Position numbers and translations under genes: made by a program
Origin: Palsa-504 sp050011155
GTDB lineage: Bacteria > Actinomycetota > Actinomycetes > Streptosporangiales > Streptosporangiaceae
NCBI GenBank assembly: GCA_050011155.1
Contig: JBEKJP010000058.1
Coordinates: forward strand, 26,177 to 90,176
Length of the DNA: 64,000 nt
Direction: 5' to 3'
Shown: piece after piece, positions 25,321 through 34,176 of the stretch
Layout: every line of letters starts with the position of its first letter
Numbering within the stretch: position 1 is the stretch's first letter
The notes under the pieces: model-generated
Database searches by the model: none
Told to the model about the DNA's origin: nothing
What the model saw: the letters and a program-made list of their open reading frames with translations, nothing else

Positions 25321-26505
25321 ATGAGCATGCCGCGGGTCGTCGTCATGGGCGGCTCGATCGGCGGCCTCACCGCCGCCCTGGTGCTCCGCGACGCCGGCTG
25401 CGACGTGCGCGTATTCGAGCGTTCGGCGGCCGCGCTGCAGGCCCGCGGGGCCGGCCTCGCCGCGCTGGAGGCCACCCTGCGCTACCTGACCGAACGGGGT
25501 GGCCGGCCGACGTCGCAGGTGTGCTCGTCGACCGGGTGGATCAGGTTCCTGCGAGCGGACGGCGGCACCGAGCACGAACGGCGGCACCGGTACCTGTTCT
25601 CCTCGTGGAACACCATCTACCGGTCCCTGCTCGAGCTGTTCGACCCGGACCGCTATCTGCTCGGCCGCGAGGTTACCGGGTTCAGCCAGGACGCGGGCTC
25701 GGTCCTTGTCACGCTCAACGACGGCTCCAGCACCGAGGCGGACCTGCTGGTCTGCGCCGACGGGGTGAGCTCGCTGGCCCGCTCCCGGCTGCTGCCCGCG
25801 ATCACCCCGGCCTACTCGGGTTACGTGGCCTGGCGCGGCACCCGGCCCGAGCGGGATCTGCCCGCCGCCGTCCGGGACCGGCTCGGCGACGCGATCACCT
25901 ACCAGGTGCTCGAGCACAGCCACATCCTCGTCTACCCGATCCCCGGCCTGGACGGCGCGCTCACCCCGGGCGAGCGCCTGGTCAACTTCGTCTGGTACGT
26001 CAACGTGGCCGCGGGCGAGCCGCTGGAGACGCTGATGACCGGCCGGGACGGCGTCCACCGGGCGGTGTCGCTGCCCCCCGGCGCGGCCACCGACGCCGCC
26101 GTCGGCGCCATGCGCCAGGCCGCCGCGGCCGCACTGGCGCCGCCCGTGGCCGAGGTGGTGACCGGCGCGGCCGAGCCGTTCGTCCAGGTCGTCTACGACA
26201 TCGCCGTGCCCCGGATGGCGTTCGGCCGGACCTGCCTGCTCGGCGACGCCGCGTTCGCGGTCCGCCCGCACGCGGCCGCGGGCACGGCCAAGGCCGCCGC
26301 CGACGGCTGGGCCCTGGCCGAGGCGCTCAGCGCGGCCGGCGGGGACGTGCCGACCGCGCTGGCTCGCTGGGAACGCAGCCAGCTCACGCTCGGCCAGGCG
26401 CTGCTGGCCCGGTGCCGCGAGATCGGCGATAGCTCCCAGTTCGCCGGGACGTTCGGGGCCGGGGACCAGCGTCTCATCTTCGGGTTGTACGGCCCCGGCA
26501 ACTAG
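25321..26505 (+). CDS. FAD-dependent aromatic monooxygenase, 2,6-dihydroxypyridine hydroxylase-like
   Basis: 394-residue group A flavin monooxygenase. VVVMGGSIGGLTAALVLRDAG is the FAD loop, LLVCADGVSSLARSRLLP the DG motif, and LLGDAAFAVRPHAAAGTAKAA the GD motif. The RPHAAAGTAKA sequence and overall length recall 2,6-dihydroxypyridine 3-monooxygenase of the nicotine pathway, so an N-heterocycle or phenolic substrate is likely. It follows the PPOX gene by 10 bases. It overlaps the convergent NAD(P)-binding gene by four bases. Confidence 0.9.
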   Translation: MSMPRVVVMGGSIGGLTAALVLRDAGCDVRVFERSAAALQARGAGLAALEATLRYLTERGGRPTSQVCSSTGWIRFLRADGGTEHERRHRYLFSSWNTIYRSLLELFDPDRYLLGREVTGFSQDAGSVLVTLNDGSSTEADLLVCADGVSSLARSRLLPAITPAYSGYVAWRGTRPERDLPAAVRDRLGDAITYQVLEHSHILVYPIPGLDGALTPGERLVNFVWYVNVAAGEPLETLMTGRDGVHRAVSLPPGAATDAAVGAMRQAAAAALAPPVAEVVTGAAEPFVQVVYDIAVPRMAFGRTCLLGDAAFAVRPHAAAGTAKAAADGWALAEALSAAGGDVPTALARWERSQLTLGQALLARCREIGDSSQFAGTFGAGDQRLIFGLYGPGN

Positions 26506-27287
26506 GCGCCGAGCCGGGCGGCCAGAAATTCTTCCCACGTGAGCAAGCCCGCCCCTCGTTCGTTAGAAAGGTTGGCCCCGGCCCGGACGGCGGCGGCAGC
26601 CTTACCCGGGAGCCGCACCGGCAGCAGCGGGCGGCGCTTGCCGACGGCCCGCAGGTAGCTACGGACCAGGTCGGCCATCGGGTAGACGCGGGGCCCGGCC
26701 ATGTCGGGCGCCAGCCCGGCCGGGGCGCCGAGAGCCAGCTCCACGAGCCGGGCCGCCACCTCGTCCGCGTCGACCGGCTGGAACCGCGTCCCGGCCGCCA
26801 CCGGGACGACCGGCAGCTTGGCCACCGCCCGCCCCACCGTCAGCCACAGGTCGTAGAACTGGGTGGCTCGCAGCGTGGTCCAGGGCAGGCCGGAACCGGC
26901 GATGACCTGCTCGGCCTCCAGCTTCGACCCGAAGTAGCCGAACATGGCCCGGTCGAGCCCGCTGTCCTGCGGCACCCGGTCGGCGCCGGTCACGGAGATG
27001 TTCACCAGGTGCGGCGTGCCCGCCGCGGACGCGGCCCGGACCAGGGCGCGGGCCTTGTCCCCGTCGCCCTTCTGCGCGCCCGCGCAGTGCACGATGACCT
27101 CGGCCCCGGCCACCGCGGCGTCGACCCCCGCGCCGGTGTCCAGGTCACCGCGGACGAACTCCACCTCGCCGCCGCCGCGGGCCTGCCTGCTCAGCACCCG
27201 CACCTTGGCGCCGGCCTCCCGCAGCCGCGGCACGACCAGTTTCCCGAGCGTGCCGGTGCCCCCGGTGACCAGAATCAAGGATGTCAT
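26502..27287 (-). CDS. NAD(P)-binding atypical SDR (NmrA/nucleoside-sugar epimerase-like)
   Basis: 261 residues. ILVTGGTGTLGKLVVPRLREAG is the nucleotide loop; HLVNISVTGADRVP, YFGSKLEAEQVIAGSGLPWTTLRATQFYD (YxxxK-like) and the C-terminal LTWEEFLAARLG complete the family. ATG 27287 is preceded by GGGAGGAA; a longer open frame upstream runs into the sigma-factor gene and is ignored. Genes of this family are frequent partners of ECF41 sigma factors, and it is divergent from one here with a candidate ECF41 promoter between them. Confidence 0.9.
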   Translation of the reverse strand: MTSLILVTGGTGTLGKLVVPRLREAGAKVRVLSRQARGGGEVEFVRGDLDTGAGVDAAVAGAEVIVHCAGAQKGDGDKARALVRAASAAGTPHLVNISVTGADRVPQDSGLDRAMFGYFGSKLEAEQVIAGSGLPWTTLRATQFYDLWLTVGRAVAKLPVVPVAAGTRFQPVDADEVAARLVELALGAPAGLAPDMAGPRVYPMADLVRSYLRAVGKRRPLLPVRLPGKAAAAVRAGANLSNERGAGLLTWEEFLAARLGA

Positions 27288-27296
27288 GGTTCCTCC

Positions 27297-27324
27297 CGTC
27301 ACAATCGGACCGATTCGATCCGTC
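27297..27324 (+). promoter_or_regulatory. Candidate ECF41-type promoter
   Basis: CGTCACA (27297-27303), 17 bases, CGTC (27321-27324). The published ECF41 consensus as I recall it is TGTCACA-16-CGTC. It reads towards the sigma-factor gene, as expected for autoregulation. Confidence 0.5.
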
Positions 27325-27362
27325 TTCAGGTATGACGGAACGCGACGGGGAGAATGTGACTG

Positions 27363-28241
27363 ATGGACGACACCGACCAGCTGGCCCGGCGGTACGAGGC
27401 CAGCCGACCCCGGCTGCGGGCGATGGCCTACCGGATGCTCGGCTCGCTCAGCGACGCCGAGGACGCGGTGCAGGAAGGCTGGATGCACGCGTCCGCGGCC
27501 GGCGCCGAGGGCGTGGCTAACCTCGAGGGCTGGTTCACCACCATCGTGGCCCGGGTGTGCCTGGACATGCTGCGCTCGCGCAAGTCGCGGCGCGAGGATC
27601 CGCTGGATCCGGACGAGGCGATGGCCGGGGCGGTGGCCGAAGGACCGGAGTCCGAGGCGGTGCTGGCCGATTCGGTCGGGCTCGCGCTCCTGGTCGTGCT
27701 GGACACGCTGCCGCCCGCTGAACGGGTGGCGTTCGTGCTGCACGACACGTTCGGCCTGCCGTTCGGCGAGATCGCCTCGATCACCGGGCGGAGCCCGGCC
27801 GCGGCCCGCCAGCTGGCCAGCCGGGCCCGCCACCGGATCTCCGGCGCCGAGCCCGGCGCGCCGGCCGGCCAACGGCTGACCCGGCAGCGGCGGGTGGTCG
27901 AGGCGTTCCTGGCCGCCTCCCGCGGCGGGGACCTGGCCGGGCTGATCGCCGTGCTGGACCCGGACGTGGTGCTGACCGCCGACGGCGCGGCCGGGCCGGC
28001 CGGGGTGGCGCGGACCATCCGCGGCGCGCAGGCCGTGGCCCAGGGCGCGCGGGCCGCCGCCATGCGCTCGCGGTACGGCCGGGTCGCCCTCGTCAACGGG
28101 GCTCCCGGCCTGGTCATGGCGCCCCGCGGCCGGCTGGTGGTGGCGCTGGCGTTTACCTTCGGCGAGGACCGGATCACCGCGATCGACGTCATCGCCGACC
28201 CGGAGCGGCTGGCCGGCCTCGATCTCGGGGTCCTGCAGTGA
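27363..28241 (+). CDS. ECF41-type (SigJ-like) RNA polymerase sigma factor with SnoaL-like C-terminal domain
   Basis: 292 residues. Region 2 reads YRMLGSLSDAEDAVQEGWMH and region 4 LPPAERVAFVLHDTFGLPFGEIASITGRSPAAARQLASRARHRI. Residues 175-292 form an NTF2/SnoaL-like domain that in ECF41 factors replaces an anti-sigma factor. The linker motif usually DGGGK is here ADGAAG, and the C-terminal NPDKL motif is ADPERL; both are degenerate, so intramolecular control may differ. The stop overlaps the GNAT gene by GTGA. Signal unknown. Confidence 0.92.
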   Translation: MDDTDQLARRYEASRPRLRAMAYRMLGSLSDAEDAVQEGWMHASAAGAEGVANLEGWFTTIVARVCLDMLRSRKSRREDPLDPDEAMAGAVAEGPESEAVLADSVGLALLVVLDTLPPAERVAFVLHDTFGLPFGEIASITGRSPAAARQLASRARHRISGAEPGAPAGQRLTRQRRVVEAFLAASRGGDLAGLIAVLDPDVVLTADGAAGPAGVARTIRGAQAVAQGARAAAMRSRYGRVALVNGAPGLVMAPRGRLVVALAFTFGEDRITAIDVIADPERLAGLDLGVLQ

Positions 28242-28810
28242 CCGATCCCGGGCTGGTGTTCCGGCTGCTCAGCGGCCCGGAGGTGGGCGAGCAGGCGGGC
28301 GAGCACGCGGACGACTTCGCCGGGCTGCACGCCGAGGTCTACGCCGACCCGCCGTACCGGCGGTCCGATGACGCCGGGGTGTACCCGGGCCGGTTCCGGG
28401 TCCAGCGCCGCCAGCCCGGGTTCGTCCTGGCCGAGGCCAGGACCGGCGGCTACCTGGTCGGCTACGCGGCCGGGATGCCGCTGCGGCCGTCCACCTCGTG
28501 GTGGCGGGAGCTGACCACCCCGCTGCCGGCCGGGGTCACCGAGGAGCACGCGGGCCGGACCTTCGCCCTGGTCGACCTGCTGGTCCGCGCGTCCTGGCGG
28601 CGCCAGGGCATCGGCGCCGAGCTGCACTACCTCATCCTGGGCGGCCGGCCGGAGGAGCGAGCCACGCTCACCGTCCTGCCCACCGCCACCCCGGCCCAGA
28701 ACGCGTTCCGTACCTGGGGCTGGCGCCGGGTCGGCCGGGCCCGGTCCGAGGCCGATCCGGACGGCCCGGTGGCGGACGTGCTGGTCACCGCGCTGCCCGT
28801 GAAACCGTGA
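28238..28810 (+). CDS. GNAT-family N-acetyltransferase
   Basis: 190 residues. The acetyl-CoA motif A is LVDLLVRASWRRQGIGAELHYLIL (R-x-x-G-x-G/A). AQNAFRTWGWRRVGRAR is the C-terminal strand and helix. The N-terminal part with YADPPYR and GYAAGMPL is typical of the actinomycete 'Eis-like short' GNATs; acceptor unknown. GTG 28238 overlaps the sigma factor stop by four bases, so it is translationally coupled to that gene. Confidence 0.88.
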   Translation: MTDPGLVFRLLSGPEVGEQAGEHADDFAGLHAEVYADPPYRRSDDAGVYPGRFRVQRRQPGFVLAEARTGGYLVGYAAGMPLRPSTSWWRELTTPLPAGVTEEHAGRTFALVDLLVRASWRRQGIGAELHYLILGGRPEERATLTVLPTATPAQNAFRTWGWRRVGRARSEADPDGPVADVLVTALPVKP

Positions 28811-28822
28811 CGGAGCCCGGGG

Positions 28823-29299
28823 TCACGCCGGGTCGCGCAGCTGGCCGAGGATGCGGGTCAGGTCGGCGCGGTCGGCCGGGCTGAGGCGACTGAAGAGCCG
28901 CTCGGCGTCGTTGCCGCGGGCGGCGCGGATCGCGTTCATGACGTCGGCGCCGTGCTCGGTCAGCTCGACCAGGGTGGCGCGCCGGTCACCGGGGTCGGCC
29001 CGCCGCCGGACTAGGTCACGGGACTCCAGGGCGTCCACCACCTCGGTGGCCGAGCGGGGCGCGATGTGCAGGCGGCCGGAGAGGTCCGAGAGCCGCATGA
29101 CCCCGTGGTGCCCGAGCGCGCGCAGGGCGCGCAGGTGCGCGGGGGTGATATCCCAGGGCGCCAGCGTCTCCTGCGACGCCCCGCGGAGCTGGCGGGCCAC
29201 CGCCCAGAAGATCTCGGACAGCGCCTCACCCCCGGCCGGGTCACGGTCGGAGTCGGCATCCGGGCCGCTGTCCGGGCCGGACTTGATCTCCTGGGTCAT
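28823..29299 (-). CDS. MarR-family transcriptional regulator
   Basis: 158 residues. After an acidic N-terminal 25 residues come the winged helix elements TPAHLRALRALGHHGVMRLSDLS, HIAPRSATEVVDALESRDLV, and the wing DPGDRRATLVELTEHGA. Divergent from an ABC exporter gene; the intergenic palindromes at 29331-29351 are probable operators. MarR proteins next to MDR-type ABC exporters usually respond to the exported compound; the compound is not known. Confidence 0.92.
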   Translation of the reverse strand: MTQEIKSGPDSGPDADSDRDPAGGEALSEIFWAVARQLRGASQETLAPWDITPAHLRALRALGHHGVMRLSDLSGRLHIAPRSATEVVDALESRDLVRRRADPGDRRATLVELTEHGADVMNAIRAARGNDAERLFSRLSPADRADLTRILGQLRDPA

Positions 29300-29330
29300 G
29301 GGAATAGCGTACCAGCTTTTATTGCTGTAG

Positions 29331-29351
29331 CCTCATAGTGAGGTAACCTCA
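29331..29351. promoter_or_regulatory. Overlapping MarR operator palindromes
   Basis: CCTCATAGTGAGG (29331-29343) and TGAGGTAACCTCA (29339-29351) are two interlocking perfect inverted repeats. CATAGTGAGG recurs on the minus strand in the MarR operator at 9399-9408. Position between regulator and exporter supports a repressor site. Confidence 0.7.
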
Positions 29352-29405
29352 GCATTGTAGTCGAGTGACCTCCTAACCCCAGACTCATCGAACGGAGACA
29401 GCCTC

Positions 29406-31214
29406 TTGGCAACCCCCCCAACGAACCGAGATACCCCGAGCCGTCGTCACGGTCCGAGGACCGTCACCGCCGCGGAAAAGGCGCAGGCCCGCGAGGTATC
29501 GCTGCGCCGCATCGGGCGCCTCTTCACCCCGTACAAGTTCCAGCTGACCATCGTCACCGCCATCATCGTGGCCTCGTCCCTGGTCGGGCTGGCCTCGCCG
29601 TTCCTGCTCCGCGCGGTCATCGACAAGGCCCTGCCGGAACGGAACCTGCAGCTGCTGGCCTGGCTGGTGATCGGCATGGTCGCGGTCGCCGCCGTCAGCT
29701 CAGGGCTTGGCGTCATCCAGACCTGGATCTCCACCAAGGTGGGCCAGCACGTCATGCACGGCCTGCGGACCAGCGTCTTCACCCACCTGCAGCGGCAGTC
29801 GATCGCCTTCTTCACCCGGACCCGCACCGGCGAGGTGCAGTCCCGCATCCAGAACGACATCGGCGGCATGGAAGCGGTCGTGACCTCCACCGCCACCTCG
29901 ATAGCCTCGAACCTCACCACCGCCGTCGGCACCAGCGTCGCCATGGTCGCCCTGTCCTGGCGGCTGTCCCTCATCTCGCTGGTGGTCATGCCGCCCGCCG
30001 TCTACCTGACCCGCAAGGTCGCCAAGATGCGCCGCGCCATCACCAGCCAGCAGCAGCGCGAGCTGGCCGACCTCAACGTCACGATCGAGGAAGGCCTGTC
30101 GATCAACGGCATCCAGCTGGCCAAGACGATGGGCACCGGCCCGGCCCTGATCCGGCGGTTCAGTGACTCCTCGGCCCGCCTGATCGACCTGGAGCTCCGC
30201 TCCCAGCTCGCCGGGCGCTGGCGGATGGCCTCGCTGAGCATCATCTTCGCCACGATCCCGGCCGTCATCTACCTCGCGGCCGGCCTGCCGGCCACCGCCG
30301 GCGCGATCAGCATCGGCACCCTGATCGCGTTCACCACCTTGCAGAACGGCCTGTTCCGGCCCATCACCGGGCTGCTCGGCACCAGCGTCTCGGTGATCAG
30401 CTCGCTGGCCCTGTTCGCCCGGATCTTCGAGTACCTCGACCTGCCGGTTGAGATCGACGAGCCGGCCCGCCCGGTGAGCGTCGACCCGGCCAAGATCACC
30501 GGCCACGTCCGCTTCGACGGCGTCGGCTTCACCTACCCGGGGGCCGACCGCCAGGCTCTGTCCGGCATCGACCTGGACGTCCCGGCCGGGACCACGCTGG
30601 CCCTGGTCGGCGAGACCGGCTCGGGCAAGACCACCTTCGGCTCCCTGGTCGCCCGGCTCTACGACCCGACCGCCGGCGCGGTCCGGATCGACGGCATCGA
30701 CCTGCGCGACATGCGCCTGGCCGACCTGGCCGCCATCGTCGGCGTGGTCAGCCAGGAAACGTACCTGCTGCACACCACCGTGCGCGAGAACCTGCGCTAC
30801 GCCAAGCCGGACGCCACCGACGCCCAGATCGAGCAGGCCGCCAAGGCGGCCCAGATCCACGACCTGATCGCCAGCCTGCCGGACGGCTACGACACCATGG
30901 TGGGTTCGCGCGGGCACCGCTTCTCCGGCGGCGAGAAGCAGCGCATCGCCATCGCCAGGACCCTGCTGCGCGACCCGCGCGTGCTGGTCCTCGACGAGGC
31001 CACCAGCGCCCTGGACACCGAGACCGAGCGGGCCGTGCAGCAGGCGTTCGACGTCCTGGCCCGGGGCCGCACCACCATCACGATCGCCCACCGGCTGTCC
31101 ACCGTGCGGGACGCCGACCAGATCGTGGTGCTTGACCACGGCCGCATCCTGGAAGCCGGCACCCACGACAGCCTGCTGGCAGGCCAGGGCCGCTACGCCA
31201 CCCTGGCCGCGTAA
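29406..31214 (+). CDS. ABC multidrug exporter, fused permease and ATPase
   Basis: 602 residues, half-transporter. Six membrane helices lie within residues 40-330 after a basic N-terminus. The nucleotide-binding domain has Walker A GETGSGKTT (about residue 403), the signature FSGGEKQR, Walker B VLVLDEATSALD and the H-loop IAHRLS. It acts as a homodimer or with a second half not encoded here. Start is TTG 29406 with GGAGA upstream. Divergent from a MarR gene that is likely to repress it. Confidence 0.94.
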   Translation: MATPPTNRDTPSRRHGPRTVTAAEKAQAREVSLRRIGRLFTPYKFQLTIVTAIIVASSLVGLASPFLLRAVIDKALPERNLQLLAWLVIGMVAVAAVSSGLGVIQTWISTKVGQHVMHGLRTSVFTHLQRQSIAFFTRTRTGEVQSRIQNDIGGMEAVVTSTATSIASNLTTAVGTSVAMVALSWRLSLISLVVMPPAVYLTRKVAKMRRAITSQQQRELADLNVTIEEGLSINGIQLAKTMGTGPALIRRFSDSSARLIDLELRSQLAGRWRMASLSIIFATIPAVIYLAAGLPATAGAISIGTLIAFTTLQNGLFRPITGLLGTSVSVISSLALFARIFEYLDLPVEIDEPARPVSVDPAKITGHVRFDGVGFTYPGADRQALSGIDLDVPAGTTLALVGETGSGKTTFGSLVARLYDPTAGAVRIDGIDLRDMRLADLAAIVGVVSQETYLLHTTVRENLRYAKPDATDAQIEQAAKAAQIHDLIASLPDGYDTMVGSRGHRFSGGEKQRIAIARTLLRDPRVLVLDEATSALDTETERAVQQAFDVLARGRTTITIAHRLSTVRDADQIVVLDHGRILEAGTHDSLLAGQGRYATLAA

Positions 31215-31232
31215 CGCCCGCTGACGAGCGCT

Positions 31233-31258
31233 GCCGCCGGGGGTGGCCGCCGGGGGTG
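31233..31258. repeat. 13-bp tandem duplication after the ABC gene
   Basis: GCCGCCGGGGGTG occurs twice in direct succession, starting 19 bases after the ABC transporter stop. Confidence 0.85.
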
Positions 31259-31289
31259 GCCGGCCCGGCCCGCACCCGCAGTCGGCGAT

Positions 31290-31351
31290 AGGTGCACCGG
31301 TGTGCCATCGGTGCACCTCTAGCAGCACCTATGTGCCATCGGTGCTGCTAG
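31290..31351. repeat. Two adjacent hairpins with near-identical 11-base loops
   Basis: Hairpin 1: AGGTGCACC / GGTGCACCT, 9-bp arms, loop GGTGTGCCATC (31290-31318). Hairpin 2: CTAGCAGCACC / GGTGCTGCTAG, 11-bp arms, loop TATGTGCCATC (31319-31351). They abut with no gap. They lie between convergent genes, so a bidirectional terminator is possible, but there is no T-run and the conserved loop TGTGCCATC suggests something more specific. Confidence 0.7.
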
Positions 31352-31443
31352 CCGACCCCGGCGGGGGCCGGGTCCGGGCCCGCGGGGCCCGGGCGCACCA
31401 CGGGCATCACCGGTCTCGTGACCTGGGCACACCGCGAACCTGC

Positions 31444-32415
<972 letters not shown>

Positions 32416-32465
32416 CCATGATGGTCCCCGCACGGGTCCTGGCACCCCGACGGAAAGGCCGGTCG

Positions 32466-33169
32466 ATGACGACAGCTAGCGCCCCAATCCCTGCCGAGGG
32501 CGAGCTCCAGCTCGGCACGGTGCGGCTGCCCGCCGGGCGGATTCTCCGGACCGAAGGCGACACGGACGAGCCGGTGGCCTGGATAACCGAGACGGCGGTG
32601 CCAGAGCCAGGGCCGGTGTGGTCCGCGCTGTCCGCGCTGCACGCCCAGACCGGCCTGGAGCCGATCCTGGCACCAGCCGGCGATGGTGACCATCTTGAAG
32701 TCATGTGCCGCGATCCGGCCGAAGCGGGAGACGTGGACCGGGCCGACGCGGCGGCCGTGCTCGAGTATCTCTGGACGGGCAGCATGCCCGAACCCCGGCA
32801 GACCGGCCCGGAGTGCAGGAGTTTCCGGCTTCCCGTATCGCCCTGGTCCCTGCGGGCCGTCCCGCGGATGTCCTGCCGGTGCTCGGCTGGTGCCCAGGAG
32901 ACTGGGACGGCGCCCTTAACATACCCATTCCGGTCGGGTTCGCGGCCGTGCTGCGCTCCTGGGAGGAGCGTTTCGGCGCCCGGCTGTTCGCCCTGTCACA
33001 CGATCAGGCCTGGCTCCTCGTCGAGCGCCCGCCACCCGATCCGGACGCCGCGCTGCCGGTAGCCGCGGAGCACTTCGTGTTCTGCGACGAGCCGGCCGGC
33101 CGGCAGTCGGTGCGGGCCACCGCCGCAAAGATCGCCGGCGCCCCCATCTGGTACTTCTGGTGGGATTGA
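32466..33169 (+). pseudogene. DUF4253 protein gene with frameshift
   Basis: ATG 32466 opens MTTASAPIPAEGELQLG and a plausible N-terminal half up to about 32800. The C-terminal DUF4253 core (VLPVLGWCPGDWDGA, FAAVLRSWEERFGARLFALS, PVAAEHFVFCDEP, APIWYFWWD) is in another frame from about 32810 to TGA 33169. One base is missing (or two extra) near 32795-32815 in a GC-rich stretch. The two halves align with a normal member of the family in order, so this is a recent frameshift or a sequencing error rather than old decay. Function of DUF4253 is unknown. Confidence 0.75.
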
Positions 33170-33218
33170 CAGCGCAGCTGGGCTTGGCTTTCGCGGACTT
33201 TATCCGGACGATTTTCAA

Positions 33219-33230
33219 GATCAAATTCTC
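33219..33230 (+). promoter_or_regulatory. 12-base leader word shared by two paralogous secreted genes
   Basis: GATCAAATTCTC occurs at 33219-33230 and again at 34139-34150, each upstream of one of the two paralogs (distances 132 and 26 bases to the starts). The surrounding sequence is AT-rich relative to the window. It may be part of a common promoter or a trace of the gene duplication. Otherwise 33170-33362 holds nothing else that I recognise. Confidence 0.4.
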
Positions 33231-33362
33231 AGCAATTTACCATGTCGCAACTTGGCGACATGCATAGCAACACGGATATGTCCCTCAATACGATGCTCTA
33301 GCCACGCGGCGGGATCGGTCAGAGGGCCTGGCCGGGCGCCGCAGAAACAGGGGACCACGAAA

Positions 33363-34076
33363 ATGTCTTTGCGCACTAAGGTCATCGCTTCCATTGCCGT
33401 CGCTACCTCGGCTTTCCTGATTGCCCCGGCTGCGCAGGCGGCTAGCAAACCCGTCCAGGTGAACGGGGCCAAGCTCCTGTCCGCGCTGCTGCCGGCCTCG
33501 ACGTTCGGGCCCGATTGGCAGCTGGAGCTCAAGCTCTGGTCGAGGGGGATCTGGCATCTCAAGGCCACCGACCACGTCACCACCATGAGCTGCGCGAAGC
33601 TGGAACTCAGCACCGTCCTGCTGCACGTGGGCGAGAGCGGCGTCGCGACGTCGTGGAACGACAACACGGATTGGGTGTCCTCTTTCCCCAACGTCGAGCT
33701 GACCTGGTACCAGACCGTTTACCAGTTCCCCGGCACCAAGGCGGCCAGCACGTTCTACAGCCAGACCAAGGCCAGGTACGCCGCGTGCAATGACTTCAAG
33801 CTGAACGCCCTGCCCGGCGACCCGGTGCCCGGCGGCGGCGTCGAGGAAATCGTCAACCAGACCATGACGCACAACAAGGTCGGCTCGTACCAGGCGTTCC
33901 AGACCGGCCAGCTGGACAGCTTTTCCGACGACCCCGGCTTCGCCCTTGACCTGAACACGACCGCCGTCCTCGCGGGCACGAACGTGTACTTCGTCGAGAA
34001 CTTCAGCGGGACGAACGACCCAGTATCCGACAGCATGATGACCAAGCTGATCAACCGGGTCAAGAAGCTCCGTTAA
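33363..34076 (+). CDS. Secreted protein, PknH-like extracellular sensor domain (paralog 1)
   Basis: 237 residues. A signal peptide (MSLRTKVIASIAVATSAFLIAPAAQA) is followed directly by the mature domain. Family-like features are LLSALLPASTFGPDW, a Cys after TTMS, WYQTVYQFPGTKAASTFYSQTKARYAACNDF, and the C-terminal SMMTKLINRVKKLR; the two cysteines could form a disulfide. This looks like the PknH_C-type sensor fold found alone or on kinases; the match is by eye. ATG 33363 is preceded by GGGGACC, the same context as its paralog. A stem-loop with T-run follows. Confidence 0.82.
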   Translation: MSLRTKVIASIAVATSAFLIAPAAQAASKPVQVNGAKLLSALLPASTFGPDWQLELKLWSRGIWHLKATDHVTTMSCAKLELSTVLLHVGESGVATSWNDNTDWVSSFPNVELTWYQTVYQFPGTKAASTFYSQTKARYAACNDFKLNALPGDPVPGGGVEEIVNQTMTHNKVGSYQAFQTGQLDSFSDDPGFALDLNTTAVLAGTNVYFVENFSGTNDPVSDSMMTKLINRVKKLR

Positions 34077-34090
34077 TCGCAGAACTCCTT

Positions 34091-34136
34091 CTGGCCAGGG
34101 TGGCACGCAGGGTCTGCCCTGGCCAGTCGGCTTTTC
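34091..34136 (+). terminator. Rho-independent-type terminator
   Basis: CTGGCCAGGG (34091-34100) pairs perfectly with CCCTGGCCAG (34117-34126) around a 16-base loop, followed by TCGGCTTTT. It lies 15 bases after the first secreted-protein gene and separates it from its paralog. Confidence 0.75.
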
Positions 34137-34176
34137 ACGATCAAATTCTCGGAGATTAAGAAAACAGGGGACCATC

